From Ganoderma boninense (lineage: Eukaryota > Basidiomycota > Agaricomycetes > Polyporales > Polyporaceae): DNA of 64,000 bases. The notes beneath the pieces are model-generated. The model was not told the origin of the DNA and ran no database searches. It worked only from the letters and a program-made list of their open reading frames with translations. Made by a program: the position numbers and the translations under genes. Shown here one piece after another: positions 22,418 to 34,555 of this stretch; position 1 is the stretch's first letter, and the number at the start of each line of letters is the position of its first letter. The DNA lies in contig CM035306.1 in NCBI GenBank assembly GCA_002900995.3, positions 3,010,100 through 3,074,099 on the forward strand. The letters are read 5' to 3'.

Positions 22418-24059
22418 ATGCCGTCTCCAGAGGAAGCATCCACGTCCAGCTCGTCCCCTGAACCGCAAGAGCAAGAGGCGGTGGTCATGCCCCCTTCGGA
22501 TCCGGCGACGTTCAAGTCTCTTGGCCTCATCGACCCCCTCCTCGAAGCCCTGGAGCAAATGAAGTTCAAAGCCCCCACAGACATCCAGGCCGAAGTGCTC
22601 CCGCACGCGCTCCAAGGCCGCGATATCATTGGTGTCGCCTCGACGGGGTCCGGCAAGACCGCCGCGTTTGCGCTGCCGATCCTACAAAAGCTGTGGGACG
22701 ACCCGAAGGGTCTGTTTGCGTGTGTCATTGCGCCGACGCGCGAGCTCGCATTCCAGATCACTCAGCAATTCGAGAGCATCGGGAGTGCTATGGGCGTACG
22801 GTGTGTAACAATTATTGGAGGCGTGGACATACAGCCGCAGAAGATCGCCCTCGCGAAGAAGCCGCATGTCGTTGTCGCGACCCCCGGAAGGTTGTTGGAG
22901 CATTTGGAGGAAACGAAGGGGTTTAGCCTACGGAACCTGAAGTTCCTGGTGTGTGTTCCAGTTTGACCATTTCTAGGGAGAATTCTCATTAGGTTGCCGG
23001 CCAGGTCCTCGATGAAGCCGACAGACTCTTAGACATGGACTTCGGTCCCAAACTCGACAAGATTTTGAAGCTCATCCCCAAGGAGCGAACGACATACCTA
23101 TTCTCTGCGACGATGACAACGAAAGTCGCAAAACTTCAGCGTGCGAGCTTGTCTAACCCTGTCCGTGTAGAAGTAAACTCGAAGTACGACCCTTGCGCTG
23201 CTGCTGCTCTCCAACGCCTGCTGACCTGTCATGACCCCAGATACTCGACTGTGTCAACACTCTTGCAATACTATCTCCTCATGCCGCTACCTCAAAAAGA
23301 TGTACATCTCATCTACCTCGCCAATACCTTAGCCCAAAACTCTATGATTATCTTTACCCGCACAGTACATGATGCCCAACGGTGAGCACGACCCTCTCCT
23401 ACCAAATTGCCGTGCCTCGTATCTCATGTATGCGCAGATTATCTATCATGCTGCGCTCCTTAGGGTTCCCTGCCATCCCCCTTCACGGACAACTCAGCCA
23501 GAGTGCACGGCTCGGCGCACTAGGCAAGTTCAAAGCTGGTGGCCGAAGTATCCTGGTCGCAACAGACGTCGCAAGCAGGTACGTAGTGAGATTATATCCT
23601 TTGGCCCGAGCACAAACCGACATCATTTCGTCCCATGCTAGAGGTCTCGATATCCCCTCCGTCGACGTCGTCATCAACTACGACATCCCCACGCACTCCA
23701 AAGACTATATCCATCGCGTTGGCCGCACCGCACGTGCTGGCCGCTCTGGCAAGTCGATCACGCTCGTTACGCAATACGACGTCGAGCTTGTGCTGCGAAT
23801 TGAGCAGGTCATTGGGAAGAAGATGGAGTTGTGGGCGGTCGACAAGGAGGAGGTCGCGCTCCTGCGCGAGCGCGTCGATGAGGCGGGGAGGCTCGCGGCG
23901 ACGGAGATCAAGGAGCAGGGGATCAGGGGCGGCCACGGGAAGAAGCGGAAGCGGGGTAGGGAGGAGGGCGGTGGCGGGAAGGACGATATGGACAGAGACG
24001 ACGATGTGGTGGAGGCGGGGATGCCGAAGATGAAGAAGAAGTCGAAGGCAAGGAGGTGA
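22418..24059 (+). CDS. RRP3: ATP-dependent RNA helicase RRP3 (DDX47), pre-rRNA processing
   Basis: Nucleolar DEAD-box helicase needed for 18S rRNA maturation. An acidic/Ser-rich start (ATG 22418) precedes the Q motif region ([20 protein letters not shown], then PTDIQ). The motifs follow in order: [11 protein letters not shown] (I), APTRELAFQ (Ia), [13 protein letters not shown] (Ib), [13 protein letters not shown] (II, split by an intron near 22950-22998), FSATMT (III), [12 protein letters not shown] (IV), [17 protein letters not shown] (V, split near 23578-23641) and [16 protein letters not shown] (VI). The C-terminal tail is Lys/Arg/Gly-rich ([13 protein letters not shown] to KKKSKARR), usual for Rrp3. 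A 60-nt intron near 23186-23242 interrupts VNSK|YSTVST. The stop at 24057-24059 faces the stop of the next gene 59 bases away. Confidence 0.92.
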
Positions 24060-24118
24060 TGGGTGGGGTGAGGTGATGCACGATCTCGGTGTGTACTCTC
24101 GTCCGAGGATATCCCATT

Positions 24119-25066
24119 CTACTTGATGAACATCAGGTCCGACCGCAACACGTATTTGTTTCCCTTCGTCACTGGTGAGCCTTCATGGAGTAAGCAGTCT
24201 TGTCCGTGGCTGGAGGAAGCACCATTGAGATAGTGTTTCCTGTGAAGCTTTGGAGAGAGCCTACCGGTGCAGCAACACCTGTCCGCGAGTCAACGGAGGT
24301 ACGATTGATTCTCGAGGCTTTCCTCGTTGATCTCGGTAGAAGACGGTCTGTAGAGCCATGAAATATGGAAGGGTACGGATGTACGGGAGCACGCACCTCT
24401 CCGCCCTCGACCCCATCCTGCGCTCCGGTCAGGTAGATGAGTAGAGTCCACTCCGACTTTGCTCCAGTCTCCGCATCACGAACAGAGTCGTCGTAATGTG
24501 GTCCAAAATACTGGCCTGTTGCGTATTTGTACAGACGGATGTTGGAGTTGCAGGAGTGCGCCGCGCGAGCCGTCGCACCGGCAGGTTTCTTGACGGAGAC
24601 AGGGTACGGAAACTGAGGAAGATGTGGTGCGAGGGCCACATGCAGCTTTTGCGCAAAGTCGACAGATGGTATAGAGATGCGTTCTGTCGTAATACACCCA
24701 TAACTGCTCAGGCTTCCGACGACGAGAACATGTAGATGGCGCGTGGACGCACGGTTCACCCGGTCAGCCTCTCCTCTCTTCTTCGGCGGCGTGAGCTCCA
24801 ATGGAAGACTGTCGATGAACTTTATGTATGTCTTGCACTCCTCTGGAGAGAAGAAGTCCTGGCCTAGGTTCAGTCCAGGCGGATAGGAGCATTTGGGACA
24901 GACGGGGCTTGATACAAAGAGCACGAACGTCGATCAGCAGGATCTGGTCCTCAAGCAAAACACGGCATTCTAAATCCTCCTTGGGTGTCAATGGCGGGAA
25001 AGTAATTTGGGAGGGCTTTGAAGGCGAAGGGGTAGGAGCTGGAGGTGCGCGAGCTTTCTTGGCCAT
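24119..25066 (-). CDS. Prolyl 4-hydroxylase-like 2OG-Fe(II) dioxygenase
   Basis: Small soluble P4Hc-type dioxygenase; the substrate is unknown, and no signal peptide is visible, so a cytosolic or nuclear target is likely. The start is MAKKARAPPAPTPSPSKPSQ. The fold begins at LLEDQILLIDDFFSPEECKTYIKF, continues DSLPLELTPPKKRGEADRVN, and reaches SNIRLYKYATGQYFGPHYDDS (Fe ligands H and D), WTLLIYLTGAQDGVEGGE and, after an intron, TVFYRDQRGKPRESIVPPLT. A 61-nt intron near 24218-24275 must be removed to give RGQVLLHRHGQDCLLHEGSP (distal Fe ligand H) and KYVLRSDLMFIK, where Arg is the 2-oxoglutarate ligand. The stop is 24119-24121. All cofactor ligands are present. About 240 residues. Confidence 0.82.
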
Positions 25067-25187
25067 AGTAGCTCAATGATTGGTTCGGTCAGTTGGCCGG
25101 TCCAAGTTGCAGCCTGCCTTAGGCTGTAAGGAACGAGCTCTGGTAGGCTGAGGGTGTCCTGATGAAGTACTACAGTAAGGCACACAA

Positions 25188-25281
25188 GTCACTTTGCCGG
25201 AGTGGTTAACGGGATCGCCTGCTATTAATAGCTGCTAGCGGTTGGGCTTTGCCCGCGAGTGTTCGAATCGCTCAGGTGACG
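25188..25281 (+). tRNA. tRNA-Ser(GCU) with a 12-nt intron
   Basis: Class II tRNA. Acceptor stem GTCACTT pairs with AGGTGAC (one G-U). The D arm is CCG/CGG with loop GAGTGGTTAA. The anticodon stem ATCGC/GCGGT holds the loop CTGCTA...A with anticodon GCT at 25221-25223. The intron is 25225-25236, at the canonical 37/38 position. The long variable arm has stem GGGC-TTT-GCCC, and the T arm is GAGTG-TTCGAAT-CGCTC. The discriminator base is G. Without the intron the length is 82 nt. A pol III terminator follows at once. Confidence 0.95.
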
Positions 25282-25282
25282 C

Positions 25283-25287
25283 TTTTT
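25283..25287 (+). terminator. RNA polymerase III terminator of tRNA-Ser
   Basis: Run of five T residues on the coding strand one base after the tRNA discriminator base. Confidence 0.8.
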
Positions 25288-25450
25288 GCACGGAGAACAC
25301 ACAACCCCGTCGTCGTAACTTATTGGGCCTCTATATTCATGATCGCTGCCCGCGTCGAGCCCGGTACAACACAATAGTCATTACGTATGAAATAATCCCT
25401 GTACATATGCAAATCCCTGTATGCGTAAAGGTAGTAGTTGCGCGCCAATA

Positions 25451-27686
25451 TCAATCGTCCGCAGGGGCCCACAGGACACATCGTCCACTGCCATTGCCCG
25501 AGGCTACCCGCTCTACGATGTTTGGGTGTGAACAAGTGACCGCTTGTACAGCAGTAATCCTACGACAGGCAATAAGTGAAATGCAGACCGTGATGAGAAT
25601 GACACGTACTTCGAACGGTCAGCGAGCTTCGCGATATGATCGCCCTTGCACGAATAGACGTCAAGGGAATGATCCATGTTTCCGATCTACATGGGAAATG
25701 GGCGAACCTCAGGGTATGTGGAAACTGTGACAAGGGGGAAGCATACCGTAAAATGGGGATATACGTCGGGGTTCGGTGTCCACTGGGCTTTGAGGATAGT
25801 GAGCCATTTCCCCTGTCCGATGAGACCCTGTTGAGTACAAGAGCACAAGGAAGCATGGAACCAACTGACAGTCTGGCAGTTGTGCTTGATTTGGCTGAAT
25901 GGTCGCGATGACGGGAACGGCGCATCCTTGTCTAACAGCGAAGGCTTGATATCCCATACTTGCGGGTAGAGAGCATGAGCTGACGGAAAGCAACTAGGAT
26001 AGAAGAAGGCTCACATCTGATGGTATCGTCGTAGCTGGTGCTGACAATTGACCGTCCTCGGGGGTCCCAATACGCAGAGCTGACGGACTTGCCGTGTGCC
26101 CAGCGTGCGCGCACAGTTGACTCTCCTCTCTTCGTGCCGACGAGTTTCTCGACCGCCCCGAAATCGACCTCGGTCGGGTGGGCAAAGACAGTTGTGCTCC
26201 GGGCCTGCCGCTTTGAGGGAGACCTTGGTGTTGAAGGGCCGGGGGAGCTTGGCGCAGCACGACGGGACCTGCCGCTTAGTGTCTCAAGCATCCGCGTGTC
26301 CCATACTCTGCCGTCCAACAATTGTGAGAAGGGCGTACGGAATAGGATAGATAGACGTACTTCAGGTCGCGCGTGTTGGATGCTGTCACCAAGAAGTATG
26401 GCCGGACAGGGTTAACACTCACACTCCCAATCTTCTGCTCTGACAGTAGGTATCTTTTCGCGTGCGAGCGACCCGCCCGGAGGTCCATATGCGTCAACCC
26501 TCCTTCTGCATCTGAGATCCACATCTCATGTCCGTGTGGTGGAAGGTCCACGGAGGTGATCAAGGTGTCCTCGGTCGCGAACACCTCCGAGGCGATGCCA
26601 GAAGCCAGCGACAGCGTCCGAATCGTGCAGTCATACGCGGTGGTATACAACTAGGAGACCAGACGTGAGACGAGGAACGACGGACGGAGGCCTCGGAGGC
26701 ACAAACACTCACACTGAAGGAATCTATGGGGTCAAACTTGATGCACGATATAGATGACTTGGATGTGGCAGGCCAATGCATCTGTAACCTGTGATACTTG
26801 CCGCTTTCCCGGTCCTCGAGTGGAGTAGAGTCCTCCTCATCGTCAGGCGCATCCACGGGTGCGCGAGCATCCCAGATACCCAATTGTCCATGTTTGTCTA
26901 CCTCCTATGAGCCTGATATTAAGAGAGAGAGAGTAAGGAAGTCCGTACCTCCGAAAAATATGAGATCTTTGGTCGGCTCTGGGTGGTATGCGGCACTATA
27001 CACCCTGTCCTGGGTGACCTTCGCTCGCGCCACAATCTTCAGTTTTTTGAACGTTTGCTTCAACTCTGTGACTTCGGCCTGTTCTTCCTTGTGGTTGTCG
27101 AAGACGTAAGCGTCATCCCCACTGGTGCCCTTAGGTTGCGGAGTCTTCAACAGAACCTGGAAAGTAGCCCTGAGCGCGGCAAGTTCCTCGGGGGAATCGT
27201 TTTCAAGAAGGGTATTCAGGTCGAGATCGTGGTGCCTAGGTCGCTTCGCTTCTCGTTCGCGTTCGATCGCCTCAAGGCGTTCCTCCTCTTCCTTGTGTCT
27301 TCTTTGCTCCTCGTCACGCTGAATGTCCGCTCGGTGGATGTCCCTTGCTCCCGCCCGAAGATATGACGTACCTCGCGTTTCCGCTTCTGCTGCGGGGTTT
27401 CATTGGGGTCTACTTGGGCGGCCCTTTTCAACCGGGTCGACTGTCTTGTGGGCATAGCAGGTTCCCTTGGCTTCTTGACGCGTGGTTGCACAGGCCTTGC
27501 AGTCCTGTTCGCATGTTTTGTGGACTTTATCGCAGAGGCTGCATCTGCGAGACCGAGTTGGGCCAGGAGCTCGCGGTTCCTGGCGATGGTAGCCTGACGC
27601 TCCCGTTCGCTGTCTGGTTGTGAGCGACTGCGGCAAGCCAGCCACAAGCTAAAGGCGGGCACTCACTAATCGTCTGAGTCTGACAT
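25451..27686 (-). CDS. CMR1: CMR1, WD40 DNA damage-binding protein (WDR76-like)
   Basis: WD40-repeat nuclear protein; in yeast Cmr1 binds DNA and acts in DNA metabolism and protein quality-control foci. Exon 1 is tiny (MSDSDDY, ATG at 27684-27686) and joins by an intron of about 70 nt to ERERQATIARNRELLAQLGL. A basic region with PTRQSTRLKRA precedes the family signature RPRHHDLDLNTLLENDSPEE. Repeats follow: RVYSAAYHPEPTKDLIFFGD (then KHGQLGIWDAR), WPATSKSSISCIKFDPIDSF, YTTAYDCTIRTLSLASG, HEMWISDAEGGLTHMDLR, GSVSVNPVRPYFLVTASNTR (then DLKVWDTRML), SVSSAYWDPRGRSIVSTSYD, NPDVYPHFTIGNMDHSLDVY and a final blade VERVASGNGSGRCVLWAPADD. Introns near 26660, 26900, 26320, 26010 and 25560 keep the frame. 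Length is normal. Confidence 0.9.
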
Positions 27687-27978
27687 TCTGCTCGTTGCAG
27701 CTTGGTGGGTATTAGAGTGGGATGTGAGCGTTCGGGAAGTCAAGGGAAGGAGACAAGAACAGGTCCCAGGCCCACTGCCACCGTCGCGACCTTCTCGGCT
27801 CCGCGATCAGAGGCGCGTCATGTCACAGGCGAGTCACGCGTGACTGATGGCGTTGCCTCACCTCTCTCCAGTCACGCCAGCGTCACACTACCACCCAAAG
27901 AACGCGGCACGAGACAGAACGCAACGTATCCAGGTCACAGCAAACAAGACGCAAGCGAAGAGGGTGGCTTGGACACTG

Positions 27979-30900
27979 TTATATACTGGTATTGGAGCCC
28001 ATGCTAACCACAAACGTCGTCCGGCCTCCCCTCGGCAGAACGAGCACCTTCTCCGCACCATGCACCTCGTACGTCTCGCAGCTCGGGATCACGCTTGACC
28101 GCATCCTGTGCTCTCCCGGAAGCGGTAATGCAGTCACTCCAATCTTAGGAAGAACAAGCTCTCCGTGGTGGAGTGCAATGAGTGTTACCGGCGTGCTGAA
28201 TGTCTCGCCGTCCTAAACCAGCGCCCGTCAACACTGCGTCAGGCCAATCGGCGTGAAACTCACTTTAGCCACGAAGTCTCCCCTCTTACGCCCGCTAACC
28301 AACCAGTCTTGCGTCAAGTCTTCGATGTCATACCGCATGTTGTAACTTTGCACCTTGACATCTTCAGGCGGCGCCCAGTGGAAGGACGTGTTGACAGTGA
28401 GCAGTGCCGAGATTGGCTGACCTGCGTATAGAGGCCGCGTGCGTTTCTCGACTTCCTCTACCTCAGAAGAGAAAGGATTCTCTAAAATCTGCAACCGTGC
28501 AGAAGCAAGAATCTGGGGGACGCTGTTGACTTCACAATCCATACCGACGAAACATACCAGAACGCACGTGTATCTGTGGGACATCGACGGGAATTACGAT
28601 ATCCCTCCACTCGCCAAACGACGCCGCGGAACGCTTTTGGTTCAGTGTCTACGCAGTCCATCAGCATAGGTTCCGCGCTCCAAGCCAACACATAACAGTG
28701 GCTGACCTCCATGACTTGACGCAACCCTGAGCCAATTTCGTCGTCGGTCACAGTGATCCCAGGAACGATGAGCTCCCCAGTGATGCCGTAGAGCTCGACC
28801 CAACTTGCTTCTGATTCGAGTGCCTGCACGAGTTTGTCGATCATATCTTGCCGGAAGGAATCCAGCGACGGCGTCTTGGACGACACCTCTGAGACGGCAA
28901 GCTCGATTAATGCTTCGACCTCTGCAAGAAGAGCGTTAGTGCAGTCCTTGAGCGGCCTTCGTGAAGGTGATTATACCTTCACGGAGCATACGGTAAGTGA
29001 TTTGGAGTTTCAAACCGTCGCGTGCTGCAAGTGCCATCAGTATCTCAGATGGGTCCCAAGGATATTTAGGTGACTTTACCTGAGCCCTTCTCAGAATCCA
29101 TCTGGAACAAAAACCTCCCTGGTTGCGCAGGGGTAAGTGTCTGTAATTCAGGTTCAACTAGGACCCCCGATGCTTATTTTCAGGTCCACATACAACAATA
29201 CCAGGCTTCTTGCCGACGCAGCTGGTTACCTTCACACCCGTAATCTGGGCCTGCGACAGTAACTGTGCCGACCGCACTCGAACATGCTGGTGTGTCTTTG
29301 TCGACAAGGTGAACGCGGTGAAAAGCCTACAGGAAAATACTGAATGTCGCCCCTCGAGAGTATAACAGGACCACCGACCTTGTCCCGCGGAAGAAGTCCT
29401 GGACGTTGATCTCTACAGGCAGTCCTGTAGCCACTACTCGGCTGAGCCGTAACATCCTTGGAATTTCAGGCTCGGCGGCGGTCACATAGTCGACCATGAT
29501 GTTCACCCTCTAAGGACACGAATAAATCAAGGCCTTGTGGAAGTGGATATACAAGGCGGTGCTCACCATATATGCGTACGCCGACGCATCTGAATGAGGC
29601 ACCGCCGCTACCACCGTCTGTCCCGCCTTTAAGTCCAAGAATGTCAACGACTCCTGGTCAGATCGTATTGCAGGGGGATCTGCACAATATTTAGTACATT
29701 CACATTGCCCAGCTTCCTGATCAAGCTGAGACACATACCGTCTCCCATCAGCTCCGTCTCTTCGTATCGGAAACTGACTCCGGATGGTGCTCCTAGTTTC
29801 ACCACCGCCGTGGCAATCTCATTGCGGCCCGTGGAAAGCACAACTCTGATCCTCGACGTTGTGCCAAGTTCGACTGATGAAACTTCAGCTGTTTCCGATG
29901 CGAGTATAGTCTATTTGACGTACTCAGAGGTGGCTGCTTAAGCTTGACATCTATTGCCTTGAAGTCTTTCGGAATATAAACGAGCTTGGGCATGTTACCA
30001 GCCTTGATTTGCTTCGGCGTCTTGGTGTGTTTCCACTGGAATAGCAGACGAGACACAGATATCTGGGTACTGGCAAGCGTAAACGTTCCCGTAGTGGGAG
30101 ACTGACGAAAATGTGATACCCTGTTCAGCGTTATGGGGCGGTCGAAACATCAAAGACGGCATACCGGACAGAACAAGGTCAGCTCGGTGCGACCCGGAAC
30201 TATGCCTGAGACCTTCGCAGTAAAGGTGAACTGACTGCTGTCCCGACCATTTAGCTGTAGCCGCACTTCTTCAGCGGGCACATCCTGAGGAAGTGGTTAG
30301 TATGCACGCGCTATCATCAATAAAGAATGAGGCTACTCACACACGGCAGCTTGTTGTTTACCGCGACGGTCAGGAGCGAACCATCACGGGTCTCGGCCAA
30401 CTTCAGATGAGGGTCGACGAGCGATACCGAAAAGGCCGGATGGTCCGGAAACGGTACATCTGCCATGACAGAACTTCAGTTGTCCCGACACCGCCGTAAT
30501 ACTGCACAAAAATCTTACCGTTGTCAAGGTTTTGAGCAGCCTCCTTGAGCGCCACGACAAGCCCCTCCACGTACGCCTTGTTATCCTCCTCACTCAGCAA
30601 TAAGTCTCTACCACCGTCTTCGACGTATGCTCTCAGAAAATGCAAGAGGATATGAATCCATTCCCTATCTTTCGGCTTCTCCGCCGCATCGTGGATGTTC
30701 AGGGCACGATTAAGCATGTAGGCCTCCATTGACGTCCAGCCGTGCGGGGAGTAATGCGCAGGGAGCGAGGTATAGGTCTGAAGGGCGTTCGCGAGGCGAC
30801 CACGGTGGCTGTAGAACATATTTCAGCATCCGTTAGTGTCCACAGGTAAAGAACGTTTCAACGCACATGTCCAGGGCAGCGAGGGATCCATGGAGCTTCA

Positions 30901-32587
30901 GCGCGAATTTGCGACGACCAGAGTTGGCGTAAAGTTCAATGGCGCGGTTCGTGATATTGACATACAGGTCATAAAGGGCGTCTTGTTGTTCCATCGAGGT
31001 CAGGAGCTCCGTATTGGTGATAGTCAGAGAGCCGCGCTCCGCCTTGCGATCCTTGACCGTGGGATCGAATGAGGAGGGAAGTATGAGGGAGAATGGGGGC
31101 TTGATCGGAAGGAAGCCAGTCGCGATGCCTAGAATGTCAAGCTTGTCATGGATAGGCGGCCTTCCTTACTTATCGAGGAAGAGGTGAGCACATACCTGGT
31201 GTCGTGCGAGCTCGAGTAGCTCCGCCTTCGCAGCATTGAATGAAGATTGTGCCGCCTTGTCTAGTGTGAGTTTCTTCGCCCATTCGTCGGCTTGGTCAAC
31301 GACGCTGAGGGATGAAGAGTATATCCAGGACTCGATGAAAAAGGGGGGAAGTGTATTCTGGACCGAAGGTTTGCATACGACTTCTCAACGTAGAGATATA
31401 GATAAAAGCACTCACCTCCACTTCGCGCAATGTTCTTGAGAAGATGCTGAGAAACGACGCAGCCTTCCGACACAGCTCTTCCATGACACCCATCTTGCTT
31501 AGCAGTAGACATTGTCTGGCAAGGAGATAGACCCGGAAGTCAAAGACGGAGATAGTGTTTGCGAGGATGAGATCGCGGTATGGTTTCTTCGTGATTAACA
31601 GGAGAGGGACAGAATCGTCGGTGGGCATGGGTGTAATCAACGCGCCGAACCAAGACAAGTTCTTTTCTCGGAGAACTTGGAAGAACAAATATTCCAGTTC
31701 GTAGTACTGTTGGAGAGCATCTTCGTATAGGTTCATACCCTCGAGGGAACTGGCCACACTCTCCTGCAAGACGATTAGCGAAGCCATGAAAGAGAGGGGG
31801 AGATGCATTACGCTACTCGCCTTCAGGATGAAAAACGTGCAAAAGTTCCAACCTGGCATCGTTCTTTGTCCCTCTGACCGTTTCATCTCCTCCTCGCGCT
31901 GCACCAACGCGGCGTCAAATGAGGACAACACTCCTTCTTTGACTTTGGAGACGAAGTCCGCCCACACGGTCGGGTTGTCTTTCTCCGCCGACCATACAAG
32001 TTGAACACATCTTGAATGTCGTTGGGAATGAGCCTCGTGCGCATATATCGACTTGCACGTACCTATCTTTCTTGTCCAGATTGAAGTCCGCCTTGACCTT
32101 GTCGAGCACGGAGGTCTTCATCTGAAATAGCCTTCCTTGGCCGACGCTTTGGTCCGGACGCATGACATGGACGATGAGCCATTCTTGGTTTTTGCGGGTG
32201 CTCACGGACGCATGCCACTCCTTCAGCTGTTTACGCACAGTGCTCCGGTATACCTCACTGTCCTTCGAGTGGCTGAGTACGGACGAACAGGGTGTGAACA
32301 GGCGATATATTCACCTCGCACGTGAAGATGTACAGATGAAGCAGTGGTTTCTCTAGCACGGTTTGAGGTACCTGGGAAGCAGCCTGATCCTCCTTCAATG
32401 TCTCGAACGGCGCCAACTTCACGTCCAACTCCTGGATGGACCTCACAGCATTCCTGGATGTCGACTTCCAATGCAAGTTTCTGAGAGGGAATTGAGAGGC
32501 CAAGGACGCGTGGATTTGCTTCCAGTGGTCTGTGGATAGGAAGACGATCGGTCCAGAGTAGGTGACCGTAACCCGTTGAGCGGACAT
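27979..32587 (-). CDS. TRS130: TRAPP II subunit TRS130 / TRAPPC10
   Basis: Large subunit of the TRAPP II exchange factor for Golgi Rab GTPases (Ypt31/32, Rab11). The start is MSAQRVTVTYSGPIVFLSTD; an in-frame ATG at 32620 would add 11 residues. N-terminal signatures are HWKQIHASLASQFPLRNLHW, KQLKEWHASVSTRKNQEWLI, SVGQGRLFQMKTSVLDKVKA, NPTVWADFVSKVKEGVLSSF and ESVASSLEGMNLYEDALQQY, then YYELEYLFFQVLREK and VFDFRVYLLARQCLLLSKMG. The middle is helical and interrupted by about 15 short introns. The C-terminal beta-rich domain includes GQPISALLTVNTSFHWAPPE, DWLVSGRKRGDFVAKV, then DGETFSTPVTLIALHHGELV, HRMRSSVIPSCETYEVHGAE and LPRGGRTTFVVSM. The stop is 27979-27981. Size (above 1,200 residues) fits the family. 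It runs head-to-tail behind CMR1 on the same strand. Confidence 0.9.
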
Positions 32588-33326
32588 GACTGCGCACTTC
32601 GGGAAAGGATGGTCGGTCACCGTGGTCCGTCGTTCATGGAGTCGTAAAAGAGTATGACGTGCACAGAGCGGCCGGAGAATGTTTCCGCGGCAGAGTTTCT
32701 ATGGCACCACGTTCGTTCCTACTGTGCCCGCGGCGATGTGGATCTGTTGAATGCGCCGGTGTTGGAATGAAGGTCAAGATGTCACGACAGTGAGGCGAAC
32801 AAAAGACGGGGAATTGGCCACGAATTGGCATTGGGGAGAACACGGGCATGGAGGAGGCTGGCTGATGTAAGCACTGTGTGTGGCCAGTGTCGCACTGGCT
32901 TTGGCGCCCAATCGCCGATCGCCAGCGCTCGCGTTGAAGTTTGCCCTGGACGCGGTGTACTGTATGTAATACTAATAGCTAAGTACCGGCACGTCATCTC
33001 CCACTCAGCAGCCGAGGCCCAGCAAAACGGAGGCCGTCCTCAATCACAGCCCCGGCCTTCTGCACCTCATTCCGGATCTACATGCCGGACATGCAGATGC
33101 ACTGGGTATGTAAAACGTCTCGTGTGATAAAGGGTGACATCGAGTGCATGGTATATCCGGCCGTGTCCGCGTCTCCCAGTCTCGTACGGTGACCTGCTCT
33201 CCACCACATATATAGGTAAGGAGCCCGTTGCTTGATGCACGCACGTACCCGTCCTAACTAGCCCCCAGCGAGCTTTCTCCGCGTTGCTCTTCTCCATCCC
33301 CACACCTGCACGTCCGCCAGCAAGTT
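32588..33326. promoter_or_regulatory. Divergent intergenic region TRS130 / AIG1-like
   Basis: 739 bases carrying the promoters of the two flanking genes. Open frames on both strands overlap each other and have no domain. No repeat recognised. Confidence 0.35.
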
Positions 33327-34241
33327 ATGTCTGCGAGCCTGAAGGTTTTCCCGTTCCTCTTGCACACGACTGCTGTCGCCGTCATGGCATATGGATACCT
33401 TCATCTCCCGGACGTCGTGGGCACTATCCAAATGAACAAAATGAAGGGTGGTCACTTCCAATTCCTCACAATTCAAGGGTAATATTGCTCTTCCAACCGG
33501 CACCCCGCGGTCCAGGTCACTGAGTGAACTTGGTCGTCGCAGGCTCTTTGTTGCCTGCATCACAATGGTACTGAGCGTCGCCTGCGACTTGATACCATCA
33601 GCCAGTGAGTGCCCACTCAAATTTTACCAAGGTTCCTATATTCATGAACGTGCGTCCACAGAAATCCTTCGCACAGCCAAACGTGTGGTCCTTATGAGTG
33701 CCCTTCCTGTGCATATGCCTCACGCCTACCTCGTTGCGAACTTGGCTGATGTAGCCCACGCAGCTCTCCATCGTCATCTCTGCCATTTATTGGACGCTGC
33801 TGCTGACCATGCCTCATATGATTCTCATGGGACCCCCCAGCGAACGGGTGCCTACGTCATCGCACACCATCCCCGAGCCGGAGCGTTTGGATTTGACTAC
33901 GGACCTCGCGCTACACGCGGCTCCCGCAATTTCTCTCATCATTGACTTCTACGCCTTGGAGCCCAAATATTCCAAGTTTGCTAGTCGCTATTTCTCGGTC
34001 ATCGTTGCCGCTGTTTTGGGCACCTGGTATTCGTGCTGGGTGGAATACTGTGCGAGTTTCAACGGCATGTGTGCGTATCTATCTTTTTCAGTCTGAATAG
34101 GCAGTATGCTGACGGCCGGCACCGCTAGTCCCATACCCCTTCCTCACTTATAACCCGTTCAACATTCGCGTCATCATTTACATTGGGGCATCTGTTTTCT
34201 GCGCACTGGCCTTTATGGTAATGAATGGTCTGCATCGGTGA
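33327..34241 (+). CDS. AIG1/FAR-17a (ADTRP-like) multi-pass membrane protein
   Basis: Family of five-to-six-helix membrane proteins. Animal AIG1 and ADTRP hydrolyse fatty-acid esters of hydroxy fatty acids with a Thr/His pair. The start MSASLKVFPFLLHTTAVAVM leads through GGHFQFLTIQGLFVACITMV (Thr in the position expected for the nucleophile) and SVACDLIPS. Introns near 33602 and 33700 follow, then a helix, MPHMILMGPPSERVPTSSH and DLALHAAPAISLIIDFYALE (His expected for the second catalytic residue). Next come YSCWVEYCASFNGM and, after an intron at about 34070-34128, PYPFLTYNPFNIRVIIYIG, with the last helix ending MVMNGLHR. Enzyme activity in fungi is an inference. Confidence 0.82.
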
Positions 34242-34555
34242 GAAAGAGGCCATCTTTCTCTGTCTCGACTTCGGAATATTCTACTACACATGTAATGAGG
34301 CGCTCGTTGATACAGGGAGTGCGTAATACTGCAACATACCTTTGTGCTGAATGTACTTCGATACCACGACGGCCAGCTGCATACCCGGACACAGGCGCCC
34401 AAACGCGTCGCCAGTCGCGCAAGTGGCTGAGCGCGAGTCATATTCTCCAAATTGATCAAGATCTGCCGCGCGATCCCACTCCTGTCGGCCTTGCAACTCT
34501 CTGTTCAACACCTTCCACCCATCTCCATCGTCGTGACACCGACGGTAATACAAGC
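34242..34555. other. Tandem intergenic region AIG1-like / ARG4
   Basis: 314 bases with the 3' end of the upstream gene and the ARG4 promoter. The ARG4 frame stays open upstream to about 34238, but this stretch shows no lyase similarity and I read it as untranslated. Confidence 0.35.

Noticed and set aside
34238..34555. N-terminal extension of ARG4
   Set aside because: The frame is open upstream, but the sequence has no similarity to lyases and begins at the stop of the preceding gene; the normal enzyme N-terminus is at 34556.
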